Assembly (NCBI GenBank): GCA_027365055.1
Contig: DAHXOD010000006.1
Span: forward strand, 1-34,226
Direction: 5' to 3'
DNA from: a bacterium
Lineage (GTDB): Bacteria; Actinomycetota; Acidimicrobiia; Acidimicrobiales; RAAP-2
DNA length: 34,226 nt
The notes under the pieces are model-generated. The model was not told the DNA's origin and made no database searches. It worked only from the letters and a program-made list of their open reading frames with translations. Shown here one piece after another: positions 15,375-24,501 of this stretch; position 1 is the stretch's first letter, and each line of letters opens with the position of its first letter. The translations under genes and the position numbers were made by a program.

Positions 15375-17057
15375 CTACCCCTCCATCCAGATCTGGGTGC
15401 TGAAGAACGACCCGTTGTCGAACCCCTTCCCCGGCTTCCCCCCCGGGAGGATCGTGCCGGCGAAGTTCTGGATGCGGGAGTCGGCCACCGCCGACCAGGA
15501 GGTGCGGCCCAGCCAGAGGTAGGGGAGGTCGACCGCCAGCCGTTCGTTGACCTTCTGGTACGCGGCGATGACGTCGGACGGGTTGGAGGACGAACGCCCG
15601 GTGACCAGCGCGGCCTCGATCTGCGGGTCGGAGTTACGGGCGAAGTTGAGGGCGATCTTCCCCACCGGCGCCACGGTGGTTGTGCTCCACCATACGTAGT
15701 TGATGCTCGGGTCCGGGGCGGCGAACTGCTCGTAGGTGACCGCCTGGTAGTTGCCGACGATGGTGTTGGAGATGAGCTGGGCCTGTTCGATGGCCTGGAG
15801 GTTGACCTTGCACCCGATGGCCTGCCACATGGACTGGAGGACCTGGGTCACCCGGGTGAGGCGAGCGTCCGTGACGGTGGCCAGGTCGAACGTGGGGGTA
15901 CCCTTCTCGGCCGTGTACGCCTTGACCAGGGCCTTGGCCGCGGCAGGGTCGTAGGTCGGATAGCCGGTCTGGCTGAAGTACTTGGAGCCTGGGGGGAAGA
16001 GGCCGGTGGTGGCGAGGTTCAGCCCGGAGTCGAACAGCTTGGCGAACGCCGGGTAGTTGATCCCCTTGGCGAGCGCCTGGCGGATGCGCAGGTCGTCCAT
16101 CGGGGCGGCGAGGCAGTTCAGCATGATGAAGCTCATGTCGGGCTCCCCCAGGGTGTCCGACAGGCTGTCGACGACCTGGTAGCTGGATTGACCCTGGAAC
16201 TGGGTGATGGTGACCGGGTCGGTCGAGACGATCAGGTCGACGCCGCCGGACTGGAGGGTGGCGACCCGCTGGGAGTGGTCGGGGATGGGCCGGAAGGTGA
16301 TCTGGTCGAGGTACGGGTAGCCGGACCTCCAGTAGTGGGGGTTGCGGACCGCGGTGAAGTGGTTGTTGGGTAGCCACGACGAGTAGACGAAGGGTCCGGT
16401 CCCGACCGGGGTGGGGTTCGAGTTGCCGCCCTTCTCGGCGTCGATCATCGACTGGCTCACCATGTAGCCGACCTGGGTGGCGAGTCCGGCGGGGAGGGGG
16501 ACGTAGGGCTCGTTGAGGTTGAAGTTGACGGTCATCGAGTCGACCACCGTCACGTTCTTCAGGAATTTGAGTGCCAGTCCGGTGAGGAGCGAGGCCTGGA
16601 GCGCGTCGTAGTTGTTCTTGACCACGGTGGCGTCCAGCGCGCTGCCGTCGTGGAACTGGATGCCGGGGCGAAGTGTCATCGTCCACACCGTGTAGTCGGC
16701 GTTGGGCGTCATCGACTTGCAGAGGTAGGGCTGGATGCTCCCGTCAGCCGCCACGGCCATCAACGGGTCGTAGATGCAGTTGGCGTAGAGGAAGCCGTTG
16801 TTGTCCCAGTGGTTGCTCGGGGGGTAGAAGCCGTCGATGTCGGCGTCGTTGCCGATGATGGCGGTGCCCCCGCGCTTGGGCGTCCCGTGATTGATCCCCG
16901 CGGTGCCGCTCTGCGCCTTGGTCCCCGCCGTGCTGCTCGAGGACGACGAGCAGGCGGCCAGCCCGGTGGCGCTTCCGGCGCCCAGGAGCACGGCGCCCCC
17001 GGCGACTGCGCTCCTCGAAAGAAAGCTCCTCCGACTGATCGGCTCGGGCATCGTCAT
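15375..17057 (-). CDS. Peptide ABC transporter substrate-binding protein, family 5, Tat-type lipoprotein
   Basis: Signal ISRRSFLSRSAVAGGAVLLGAGSATGLAACSSSSSS (twin Arg plus lipobox LAAC); family-5 SBP core. Start taken at MTMPEPISRR (17057). Confidence 0.9.
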   Translation of the reverse strand: MTMPEPISRRSFLSRSAVAGGAVLLGAGSATGLAACSSSSSSTAGTKAQSGTAGINHGTPKRGGTAIIGNDADIDGFYPPSNHWDNNGFLYANCIYDPLMAVAADGSIQPYLCKSMTPNADYTVWTMTLRPGIQFHDGSALDATVVKNNYDALQASLLTGLALKFLKNVTVVDSMTVNFNLNEPYVPLPAGLATQVGYMVSQSMIDAEKGGNSNPTPVGTGPFVYSSWLPNNHFTAVRNPHYWRSGYPYLDQITFRPIPDHSQRVATLQSGGVDLIVSTDPVTITQFQGQSSYQVVDSLSDTLGEPDMSFIMLNCLAAPMDDLRIRQALAKGINYPAFAKLFDSGLNLATTGLFPPGSKYFSQTGYPTYDPAAAKALVKAYTAEKGTPTFDLATVTDARLTRVTQVLQSMWQAIGCKVNLQAIEQAQLISNTIVGNYQAVTYEQFAAPDPSINYVWWSTTTVAPVGKIALNFARNSDPQIEAALVTGRSSSNPSDVIAAYQKVNERLAVDLPYLWLGRTSWSAVADSRIQNFAGTILPGGKPGKGFDNGSFFSTQIWMEG

Positions 17058-17360
17058 CCGGTTTCCCCCTTCGTCCACCCGCCGGCTCTCCCGGCAGGTC
17101 TGGCCATGTTCCCATGTTCGCTCCGGTGAGACCGACCTGTTCGGCGGGTGCCCCCTCACGTCCTTCAACCGTCCCTTCCGGGCGGGTCTCCGGCAGGTTA
17201 CCGCTCACCAGTCGCCGGGTCGAGGTCATGGGGAAAGAAAGTTCGCCGACGTGGTGAACCGCCGCTGAGCCTGCGGTGCGCCGCGACGACATCGACCTAG
17301 GGTGTGGAGCCTGGTGCCGGTTCGTGCCGGCAGGCCAACAGCACGAAGGGAGGCCATGCG

Positions 17361-17978
17361 GTGCTTGCGGTAGGGCTGACCGGAGGGATCGGTTCGGGCA
17401 AGTCGACGGTCGCCGGCATGCTGGTCGAGCGGGGAGCGGTGCTGGTCGATGCCGATCGCATCGCCCGGGAGGTGGTCGAGCCGGGCGCCCCGGCCTACCA
17501 GGCCCTCGTCGATCGCTTCGGCACCGAGGTGGTGGCGCCGGACGGGACGATCGACCGTCCGGCCGTGGCTGCACTGGTCTTCGGCGATCCGGAGGCGTTG
17601 GCCGACCTGAATGCGATCACCCACCCCGCCATCGGAGTCGCCATGCTCGAACGCAAGGCCAGCTACGACGGAACCGACGAGGTGGTGGTGCTCGACATCC
17701 CCCTGCTGCGCGACGAGCACCGCGAGCTGTTGTCGCTCGACGTGGTCGTGGTGGTCGACACGCCGGTCCAGACCGCGCTGGGACGACTGACCACGCAGCG
17801 CGGCATGTCCGGCGAGGATGCGGCGGCGCGGATCGCGGCCCAGCCCGACCGGAGCGCACGGCTGGCCGTCGCCGACATCGTCGTCGACAATTCCGGTGAC
17901 CTGGACCTGCTGACCCGAGAGGTCGATCGGGCCTGGGCGGCGCTCCGGACCCTGGGGGGTGCGCGCCGGGCGGTCTGA
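17361..17978 (+). CDS. coaE: Dephospho-CoA kinase
   Basis: [21 protein letters not shown]...[16 protein letters not shown]...[12 protein letters not shown] start with AAGGGAGG RBS. Confidence 0.93.
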   Translation: MLAVGLTGGIGSGKSTVAGMLVERGAVLVDADRIAREVVEPGAPAYQALVDRFGTEVVAPDGTIDRPAVAALVFGDPEALADLNAITHPAIGVAMLERKASYDGTDEVVVLDIPLLRDEHRELLSLDVVVVVDTPVQTALGRLTTQRGMSGEDAAARIAAQPDRSARLAVADIVVDNSGDLDLLTREVDRAWAALRTLGGARRAV

Positions 17979-17988
17979 GCCCTCCCGG

Positions 17989-17994
17989 TACCAT
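17989..17994 (+). promoter_or_regulatory. Putative -10 box (TACCAT) of uvrB, leaderless geometry
   Basis: TACCAT followed by 6 nt then the uvrB GTG at 18001; no good -35 seen. Confidence 0.4.
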
Positions 17995-18000
17995 CGGAGG

Positions 18001-20130
18001 GTGCCGGCGTTCGAAGTCGTTTCCCCCTTCCAACCGTCGGGAGACCAGCCGCAGGCCATTGACTCGCTGGTGGCCGGAATCCAGCGGGGCGATCGGTACC
18101 AGACCCTTCTCGGGATCACCGGATCGGGGAAGACCGCCACCATCGCCTGGACCATCGAAGGGGTGCAACGGCCGACCCTGGTCATCGAGCCCAACAAGTC
18201 GCTGGCCGCTCAGCTGGCGGCCGAGCTGAAGGGGTTCTTCCCCCACAACCGGGTCGAGTACTTCGTCTCCTACTACGACTACTACCAACCGGAGGCGTAC
18301 GTTCCCTCCTCGGACACCTATATCGAGAAGGACTCGTCGATCAACGACGAGATCGACCGGCTCCGCCATGCCAGTACTTCGTCGCTGCTCCTGCGGCCCG
18401 ACACCATCGTGGTGGCGTCGGTGTCGTGCATCTACGGTCTCGGATCGCCCGACGAGTACCGGGACCGGATCGTCGTCCTCCGACCCGGCGAGGAGTACGA
18501 GCAGCGCTCGCTGCTCCGGCGACTGGTCGAGCTGCAGTACTCGCGCAACGACGTCGCCGTGACCCGCGGCCAGTTCCGGGCCAAGGGCGACACCGTGGAG
18601 ATTCACCCCGCGTACGAGGAACGGGCGGTGCGGATCGAGTTCTTCGGGGACACCGTCGAGCGGATCCGGTCTTTCGACGTGACCACCGGGGAGATCGGCG
18701 ACGAACTCGACGAGTTGGTGGTGTTCGCGTCCACCCACTATGGGACAGGTGACGAGAAGCTCCGCCGGGCGGTGGTCGGGATCGAGGCCGAGCTCCGGAC
18801 CCGGTTGGCCGAGCTCGACGCGGCCGGCAAGCTTCTCGAGTCCCAGCGGCTCCGGATGCGGACCGAGTACGACCTCGAGATGCTGGCGGAGACCGGCGTG
18901 TGCAGCGGGATCGAGAACTACAGCCGTCACCTCGATGGCCGCCGGCCCGGCGAGGCGCCGTTCACCCTGCTCGACTTCTTCGCCGACGACTTTCTGGTGG
19001 TGCTGGACGAGAGCCACGTCGCCATCCCTCAGCTGCGGGGGCAGTACGCCGGGGACCGGTCGCGCAAGGAGACCCTGGTCGATCACGGCTTCCGCCTCCC
19101 TTCGGCGCTCGACAACCGCCCGCTCCGCTTCGAGGAGTTCCTCGAGCGCACCGGCCAGGTGGTGATGCTCTCCGCCACGCCCGGCCCCTGGGAGCTCGAG
19201 CACAGCGCCCAGGTGGTCGAGCAGGTCATCCGCCCGACCGGCCTGCTCGACCCGGAGGTGGACATCCGCCCGACGGTGGGACAGATCGACGACCTGCGGG
19301 CCCGCATCGACACCACGGTCGCCGCCGGCTCGAGGGTACTGGTGACCACGCTGACCAAACGCATGGCCGAAGATCTCACGGACTACCTGCGGGAGCAGGG
19401 CGTCAAGGTCGAGTACCTCCACTCCGACGTGGACACCATGGCACGGGTCGAACTGCTCCGGGAGCTGCGGCTGGGCACCTTCGACGTACTGGTGGGGATC
19501 AACCTGCTGCGCGAGGGGCTCGACCTCCCAGAGGTCGCTCTGGTGGCGATCCTTGACGCCGACAAGGAGGGCTTCCTCCGATCGGGGTCGTCGCTGATCC
19601 AGACCATGGGCCGGGCCGCCCGCAACGTCGACGGGCGCGTGGTCATGTACGCCGATACGGTCACCGACTCGATGACCAGGGCGATCGGGGAGACCCAGCG
19701 CCGGCGCGCCCGTCAGATCGCCTACAACGAGGCACACGGCATCGACCCGGTCACCATCGTCAAGTCGGTCTCCGACATCCTCGAGCGGGTGCGGGACACC
19801 AGCCCGCTCGGAGCCAGGCGCCCCGCCGGGGCGGCGCGCTCCTCCGGCGGCGACGGGCGCAGAAGGCCCGGTGGGGTCGATCCGAGGGCGGTCGCCGCCG
19901 AGCTGGCCGGCGCGATCGGCGCGGATGCGGACGAGCTGTCGAGCCTGGTGCACCAGCTCGACGCCGAGATGCTGCGGGCCGCCGAAGAGCTCCGTTTCGA
20001 GGAGGCGGCCCTCCTGCGCGACGAGATCGCGGAGCTCCGGGTGCTGCTGGCGACCGATCCGGTCGACGGTACCCCGGTGCTGGCCGACGAGGAAGGGGAC
20101 CCGCACCGGTATCCTCGCCGCCATGGCTGA
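18001..20130 (+). CDS. uvrB: Excinuclease ABC subunit B
   Basis: [85 protein letters not shown]-terminal UVR motif. Confidence 0.96.
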   Translation: MPAFEVVSPFQPSGDQPQAIDSLVAGIQRGDRYQTLLGITGSGKTATIAWTIEGVQRPTLVIEPNKSLAAQLAAELKGFFPHNRVEYFVSYYDYYQPEAYVPSSDTYIEKDSSINDEIDRLRHASTSSLLLRPDTIVVASVSCIYGLGSPDEYRDRIVVLRPGEEYEQRSLLRRLVELQYSRNDVAVTRGQFRAKGDTVEIHPAYEERAVRIEFFGDTVERIRSFDVTTGEIGDELDELVVFASTHYGTGDEKLRRAVVGIEAELRTRLAELDAAGKLLESQRLRMRTEYDLEMLAETGVCSGIENYSRHLDGRRPGEAPFTLLDFFADDFLVVLDESHVAIPQLRGQYAGDRSRKETLVDHGFRLPSALDNRPLRFEEFLERTGQVVMLSATPGPWELEHSAQVVEQVIRPTGLLDPEVDIRPTVGQIDDLRARIDTTVAAGSRVLVTTLTKRMAEDLTDYLREQGVKVEYLHSDVDTMARVELLRELRLGTFDVLVGINLLREGLDLPEVALVAILDADKEGFLRSGSSLIQTMGRAARNVDGRVVMYADTVTDSMTRAIGETQRRRARQIAYNEAHGIDPVTIVKSVSDILERVRDTSPLGARRPAGAARSSGGDGRRRPGGVDPRAVAAELAGAIGADADELSSLVHQLDAEMLRAAEELRFEEAALLRDEIAELRVLLATDPVDGTPVLADEEGDPHRYPRRHG

Positions 20131-23050
20131 TCGACTGGTGGTGCGGGGGGCGCGGGAGCACAACCTCCAAGATGTCTCGCTCGACCTCCCGCGTGACCGG
20201 CTGATCGTCTTCACCGGACTGTCCGGCTCCGGCAAGTCGTCGTTGGCGTTCGACACCATCTACGCGGAGGGCCAGCGCCGCTACGTCGAATCGCTGTCGG
20301 CCTACGCGCGTCAATTCCTCGGGCAGATGGACAAGCCCGACGTGGACTTCATCGAAGGTCTCTCTCCGGCGATCGCCATCGACCAGAAGTCCGCCTCGCG
20401 CAATCCGCGCTCCACGGTGGGGACGGTCACCGAGGTCTACGACTACCTCCGCCTGCTCTACGCCCGCATCGGGAAGCCCCACTGCCCGACCTGCGGGCGT
20501 CCGGTCGCCCGCCAGAGCCCCCAGCAGATCGTCGACCGGATCCTGGCGTTCGAGGAAGGCACCCGCTTCCTGGTGCTGGCGCCGGTGGTCCGGGGCCGGA
20601 AGGGGGAGTACAGCACGCTCCTCGACGACCTGGCCACCCAGGGGTTCGCCCGCGTGCGGGTAGACGGCGTCGCCGTCGAGCTGGCGGATCGGGCGGCGGT
20701 CGACCTGGCGCGCTACGAGCAGCACTCGATCGAGGTGGTCGTCGACCGACTGGTGCGCCGGGGGGAGATCCGGCACCGGCTGACCGAGTCGATCGAGACG
20801 GCCCTGGCGCTGGCCGAGGGGGTGGCGGAGCTGGTCGTCGTGGAGCCGGACGGCACCGAGGGGGAGGCGATCACCTTCAGCCAGCACCTGGCATGCACCC
20901 ACTGCGGCACCAGCTTCGAGGACCCGGCGCCGCGGAGCTTCTCGTTCAACTCCCCCTACGGGGCCTGTCCGGCGTGCGCCGGCCTCGGCACCACCTTCGA
21001 GGTGGATCCCGACCTGGTGGTCCCGGACCCGGGCCGCTCGCTCGCCGGCGGTGCGCTCGCCCCCTGGTCCGGCGCCCGCAGCGAGTACTTCGCCCGGGTG
21101 GTGGGCGCCGTGGCCGAGCTGGGCGGGTTCTCCACCGAGACCCCCTGGGAGGATCTCTCGAAGGCGCACCGCAAGCTCGTCCTGTACGGGGCCGGCACCA
21201 AGCAGGTCCATCTCAAGTACAAGAACCGCTACGGCCGTCAACGCTCGTTCCACACCAGCTACGAGGGGATCGTCCCCTGGATCAAGCGGCGTCACCGCGA
21301 GGCCGAGTCGGACTTCCTCCGCGACAATCTCGAGGCGTACCTGCGCGAAGTGCCCTGCCCGGACTGCGGAGGGTCGCGGCTCCGCCCCGAATCACTGGCG
21401 ATCACCGTGGGCGGCCTGTCGATCTTCGAGCTCTGCTCGCTCCCGATCGCCAAGGCCGTCGAGATGGTCGGGACCCTCGCACTGACCGACCGCGAGCACC
21501 TGATCGCCGACCGGGTGTTCCGCGAGGTACGCGAACGCATGCAGTTCCTCCTCGACGTCGGGCTCGACTACCTCACGCTGGCCCGTGCCGCCGCCACGCT
21601 CTCGGGTGGGGAGGCGCAGCGGATCCGGTTGGCCAGCCAGATCGGCAGCGGGCTGGTCGGAGTGCTGTACGTCCTCGACGAGCCCTCGATCGGCCTCCAC
21701 CAACGCGACAACCAGCGGCTGATCGGCACGTTGCTGCGCCTGCGCGACCTGGGCAACACCGTGATCGTGGTGGAGCACGACGAGGAGACCATCCGGGTGG
21801 CCGACCACGTGGTCGACGTGGGTCCTGGAGCCGGCGAGCACGGCGGTCGGATCGTGCACTCCGGACCGGTCACCGGACCCGGGGGTCTCGAGTCCAACGG
21901 CGAATCGGTCACCGGCCTGTACCTGTCGGGCCGGCGCACCATCCCCGTTCCCGCCCGCCGCCGGCCGGGGAACGGCACGTTCCTGACCGTCCACGGCGCC
22001 CGCGAGCACAATCTCCGCGACGTCGACGCCGCCTTCCCCCTGGGTTGCCTGGTGGCGGTCACCGGCGTCTCCGGATCGGGCAAGTCCACGTTGGTCAACG
22101 ACATCCTGCTCCGCTCGTTGGCCCACCAGGTGCACCGCTCGAAGGCCGTGCCCGGACTCCACCGCTCCATCGCCGGCGTCGAGCACGTCGACAAGGTGGT
22201 GGAGGTCGACCAGGCGCCCATCGGACGGACCCCCCGCTCGAACCCGGCCACCTACAGCGGGGTGTTCGACCACATCCGCAAGCTGTTCAGCCAGACCCCG
22301 GAAGCGAAGGTGCGGGGCTACCTGCCGGGAAGGTTCTCCTTCAACGTCAAGGGCGGCCGGTGCGAGGCCTGCTCGGGGGACGGGACCATCCGCATCGAGA
22401 TGCACTTCCTCCCCGACGTCTACGTCCCCTGCGAGGTCTGTCACGGCGCCCGGTACAACCGGGACACCCTCGAGGTCACGTTCCGGGGAAAGACGATCGC
22501 CGACGTGCTCGACCTGTCGTGCGAGGAGGCGCTGTCGTTCTTCGCCAAGCAGCCCCCGATCGCACGGCACCTGCAGACACTGGTCGACGTCGGCCTCGGG
22601 TACGTCCGGCTGGGACAGCCGGCTCCGACCCTCTCCGGGGGTGAGGCACAGCGAGTCAAGCTCGCATCGGAGCTGAGCCGGCGATCGACCGGGCGCACCT
22701 TCTACGTCCTCGACGAACCGACCACCGGTCTGCACTTCGACGACGTGCGCAAGCTCCTCGACGTGCTGAGCCGTCTGGTCGATCAGGGGAACACGGTCGT
22801 CGTGATCGAGCACAACCTCGACGTGGTGAAGAGCGCCGACTGGATCATCGATCTCGGTCCCGAGGGCGGTGACGGGGGCGGGGTGATCGTGGCGACCGGA
22901 ACCCCGGAGCAGGTGGCCGCGCTCCCCGGGCACACCGGCGCGGTGCTGGCACCGGTGCTCGGTCCGGTCGAACCGGTGAGCAAGCGGTCGACGAAGCCGG
23001 GGAAGGCGGCGGCCGTCACGCGACGCCGCAAGGCCCCGGTCGCCACGTAG
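20123..23050 (+). CDS. uvrA: Excinuclease ABC subunit A
   Basis: [73 protein letters not shown] and CEACSGDG zinc motifs; [15 protein letters not shown]. Confidence 0.96.
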   Translation: MADRLVVRGAREHNLQDVSLDLPRDRLIVFTGLSGSGKSSLAFDTIYAEGQRRYVESLSAYARQFLGQMDKPDVDFIEGLSPAIAIDQKSASRNPRSTVGTVTEVYDYLRLLYARIGKPHCPTCGRPVARQSPQQIVDRILAFEEGTRFLVLAPVVRGRKGEYSTLLDDLATQGFARVRVDGVAVELADRAAVDLARYEQHSIEVVVDRLVRRGEIRHRLTESIETALALAEGVAELVVVEPDGTEGEAITFSQHLACTHCGTSFEDPAPRSFSFNSPYGACPACAGLGTTFEVDPDLVVPDPGRSLAGGALAPWSGARSEYFARVVGAVAELGGFSTETPWEDLSKAHRKLVLYGAGTKQVHLKYKNRYGRQRSFHTSYEGIVPWIKRRHREAESDFLRDNLEAYLREVPCPDCGGSRLRPESLAITVGGLSIFELCSLPIAKAVEMVGTLALTDREHLIADRVFREVRERMQFLLDVGLDYLTLARAAATLSGGEAQRIRLASQIGSGLVGVLYVLDEPSIGLHQRDNQRLIGTLLRLRDLGNTVIVVEHDEETIRVADHVVDVGPGAGEHGGRIVHSGPVTGPGGLESNGESVTGLYLSGRRTIPVPARRRPGNGTFLTVHGAREHNLRDVDAAFPLGCLVAVTGVSGSGKSTLVNDILLRSLAHQVHRSKAVPGLHRSIAGVEHVDKVVEVDQAPIGRTPRSNPATYSGVFDHIRKLFSQTPEAKVRGYLPGRFSFNVKGGRCEACSGDGTIRIEMHFLPDVYVPCEVCHGARYNRDTLEVTFRGKTIADVLDLSCEEALSFFAKQPPIARHLQTLVDVGLGYVRLGQPAPTLSGGEAQRVKLASELSRRSTGRTFYVLDEPTTGLHFDDVRKLLDVLSRLVDQGNTVVVIEHNLDVVKSADWIIDLGPEGGDGGGVIVATGTPEQVAALPGHTGAVLAPVLGPVEPVSKRSTKPGKAAAVTRRRKAPVAT

Positions 23051-23092
23051 CTCGCGGCGCCGCAAGGCCCCGGTCGTCACGTAGCTCGCGGC
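23025..23092. repeat. 34-bp direct repeat (2 copies) spanning the uvrA 3' end and stop codon
   Basis: GCCGCAAGGCCCCGGTCGCCACGTAGCTCGCGGC (23025-23058) and GCCGCAAGGCCCCGGTCGTCACGTAGCTCGCGGC (23059-23092), one mismatch. Confidence 0.95.
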
Positions 23093-23158
23093 TCCGCCGC
23101 TCAGACATAGCCCGCGGCTCCGCCGCTCAGACATAGCCCGCGGCGCCGCCGCTCAGAC
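23081..23158. repeat. 26-bp tandem repeat (3 copies) spanning the nadA 3' end and stop codon
   Basis: GTAGCTCGCGGCTCCGCCGCTCAGAC (23081-23106), ATAGCCCGCGGCTCCGCCGCTCAGAC (23107-23132), ATAGCCCGCGGCGCCGCCGCTCAGAC (23133-23158). Confidence 0.95.
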
Positions 23159-24268
23159 GGTGGCGAGCATCCGTTCCAACGCCACCCGGGCCCACACCGC
23201 AGTGTCCTCGTCGACGCGGATCCGGTTGCGCACCTCGCCGGCCACCAGTCCCTCGAGGATCCACGCCAGGTGGGCGGCGTCGATGCGGAACATGGTCGAG
23301 CAGGGGCAGACCTGGGGATCGAGCGACTGGACCGTCTTGGTGGGGTGCTCGGCGTCCAGGCGGTTGACCAGGTGGATCTCGGTTCCCACGCCGATGACCG
23401 CCCCGTCGGGGGCGTTGGCCACCGCGTCGATGATGAAATCGGTCGAGCCCACCAGGTCTGCTGCCTCCACGACGTCGTGGGAGCACTCCGGGTGCACCAC
23501 GGTGATGCCGTCGGGGTGCGCCTCACGGAAGGCGGCCAGCTGTGCCGGCCGGAATCGCTGGTGGACCGAGCAGTGGCCCTTCCAGAGCAGGAGGGCGCGG
23601 CCCTTGATCGACTCGCCGTCCAGGCCTCCCCGTTCGAGGCCGGGGTCCCAGACGGCCATGTCGTCGTGGCCGTATCCCAGGGCGAACCCGGTGTTGCGCC
23701 CGAGATGCTGGTCGGGGAAGAACAGGACCTGGTCGCCCTGCCCGTCCCGTTCCCCCCGCGTTCCGATCGCCCAGGCCAGAACGGCACGGGCGTTGGACGA
23801 GGTGCACACCACGCCCCCGTGGCGACCGACGAACGCTTTGAGGGCGGCGGAGGAGTTCATGTAGGTGACCGGAACCACCCGTTCGACGTCGGTGGCCGAG
23901 GCCAACACGGTCCACGCCTCTTCCACCGCGTCGATGTCGGCCATGTCCGCCATCGAGCACCCGGCGTTCAGGTCGGGGAGCAGCACCTGCTGGTGGTCAC
24001 CGGTGAGGATGTCGGCCGACTCGGCCATGAAGTGCACGCCGCAGAACACGATGTACTCGGCCTGGGACTGCTCCGCGGCGATCCGTGACAGCGCGAACGA
24101 GTCGCCGCGGGCGTCGGCCCAGGCCATCACCTCATCTCGCTGGTAGTGGTGGCCGAGGACCAGGACCCGGGACCCGAGCACCGACTTGGCGGCGCCGATC
24201 CAATCGGCGAGCGCCTCGGGGGTCGCGGTGGAGTAGCGGTCGGGGAGCGCCGTCTGCAGTCGGACCAT
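23153..24268 (-). CDS. nadA: Quinolinate synthase A
   Basis: LVLGHHYQRDEVMAWAD, FCGVHFMAESADIL, YMNSSAALKAF, GGVVCTSSNA, HPECSHDVV, QVCPCSTMFRI (Fe-S Cys). Start MVRLQTALP at 24268 with CCAGGAGA RBS; longer ORF is over-extended. Confidence 0.93.
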   Translation of the reverse strand: MVRLQTALPDRYSTATPEALADWIGAAKSVLGSRVLVLGHHYQRDEVMAWADARGDSFALSRIAAEQSQAEYIVFCGVHFMAESADILTGDHQQVLLPDLNAGCSMADMADIDAVEEAWTVLASATDVERVVPVTYMNSSAALKAFVGRHGGVVCTSSNARAVLAWAIGTRGERDGQGDQVLFFPDQHLGRNTGFALGYGHDDMAVWDPGLERGGLDGESIKGRALLLWKGHCSVHQRFRPAQLAAFREAHPDGITVVHPECSHDVVEAADLVGSTDFIIDAVANAPDGAVIGVGTEIHLVNRLDAEHPTKTVQSLDPQVCPCSTMFRIDAAHLAWILEGLVAGEVRNRIRVDEDTAVWARVALERMLATV

Positions 24269-24364
24269 GTCGTCTCCTGGTTCCTCGGTGTGCTCCGTCG
24301 AGAGCCGGCGGGGACAGCCTGGTCGCCCGTCCGCGGGGATGTCGGCCCCGGAGTCACGGTGTCG

Positions 24365-24376
24365 CCTGATGTCAGG
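24365..24376. promoter_or_regulatory. Short palindrome CCTGA-TG-TCAGG in the nadA-uvrC intergenic region
   Basis: CCTGA (24365-24369) / TCAGG (24372-24376). Confidence 0.35.
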
Positions 24377-24382
24377 TCGTGC

Positions 24383-24402
24383 GTCTCCGGGTGACCGGAG
24401 AC
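24383..24402. promoter_or_regulatory. Perfect inverted repeat GTCTCCGG-GTGA-CCGGAGAC
   Basis: 8-bp perfect arms, 4-nt loop (GUGA, GNRA class, if + strand is transcribed). Confidence 0.7.
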
Positions 24403-24430
24403 CATGCGCCGGAGTCCAGGCCGGCGCATG
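24403..24430. promoter_or_regulatory. Perfect inverted repeat CATGCGCCGG-AGTCCAGG-CCGGCGCATG
   Basis: 10-bp perfect arms, 8-nt loop, directly abutting the previous inverted repeat. Confidence 0.7.
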
Positions 24431-24433
24431 GCC

Positions 24434-24439
24434 AGTGTA
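24434..24439 (-). promoter_or_regulatory. Putative -10 box (TACACT) of nadA
   Basis: Reverse complement of AGTGTA; places the predicted TSS near 24427, about 160 nt from the nadA start; no clear -35. Confidence 0.35.
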
Positions 24440-24501
24440 GGCGGCAGCGCCCCCGATCGCGGCCCGTACGGTGGACCACGCGCTCGGGGCACACTGGAGC
24501 A

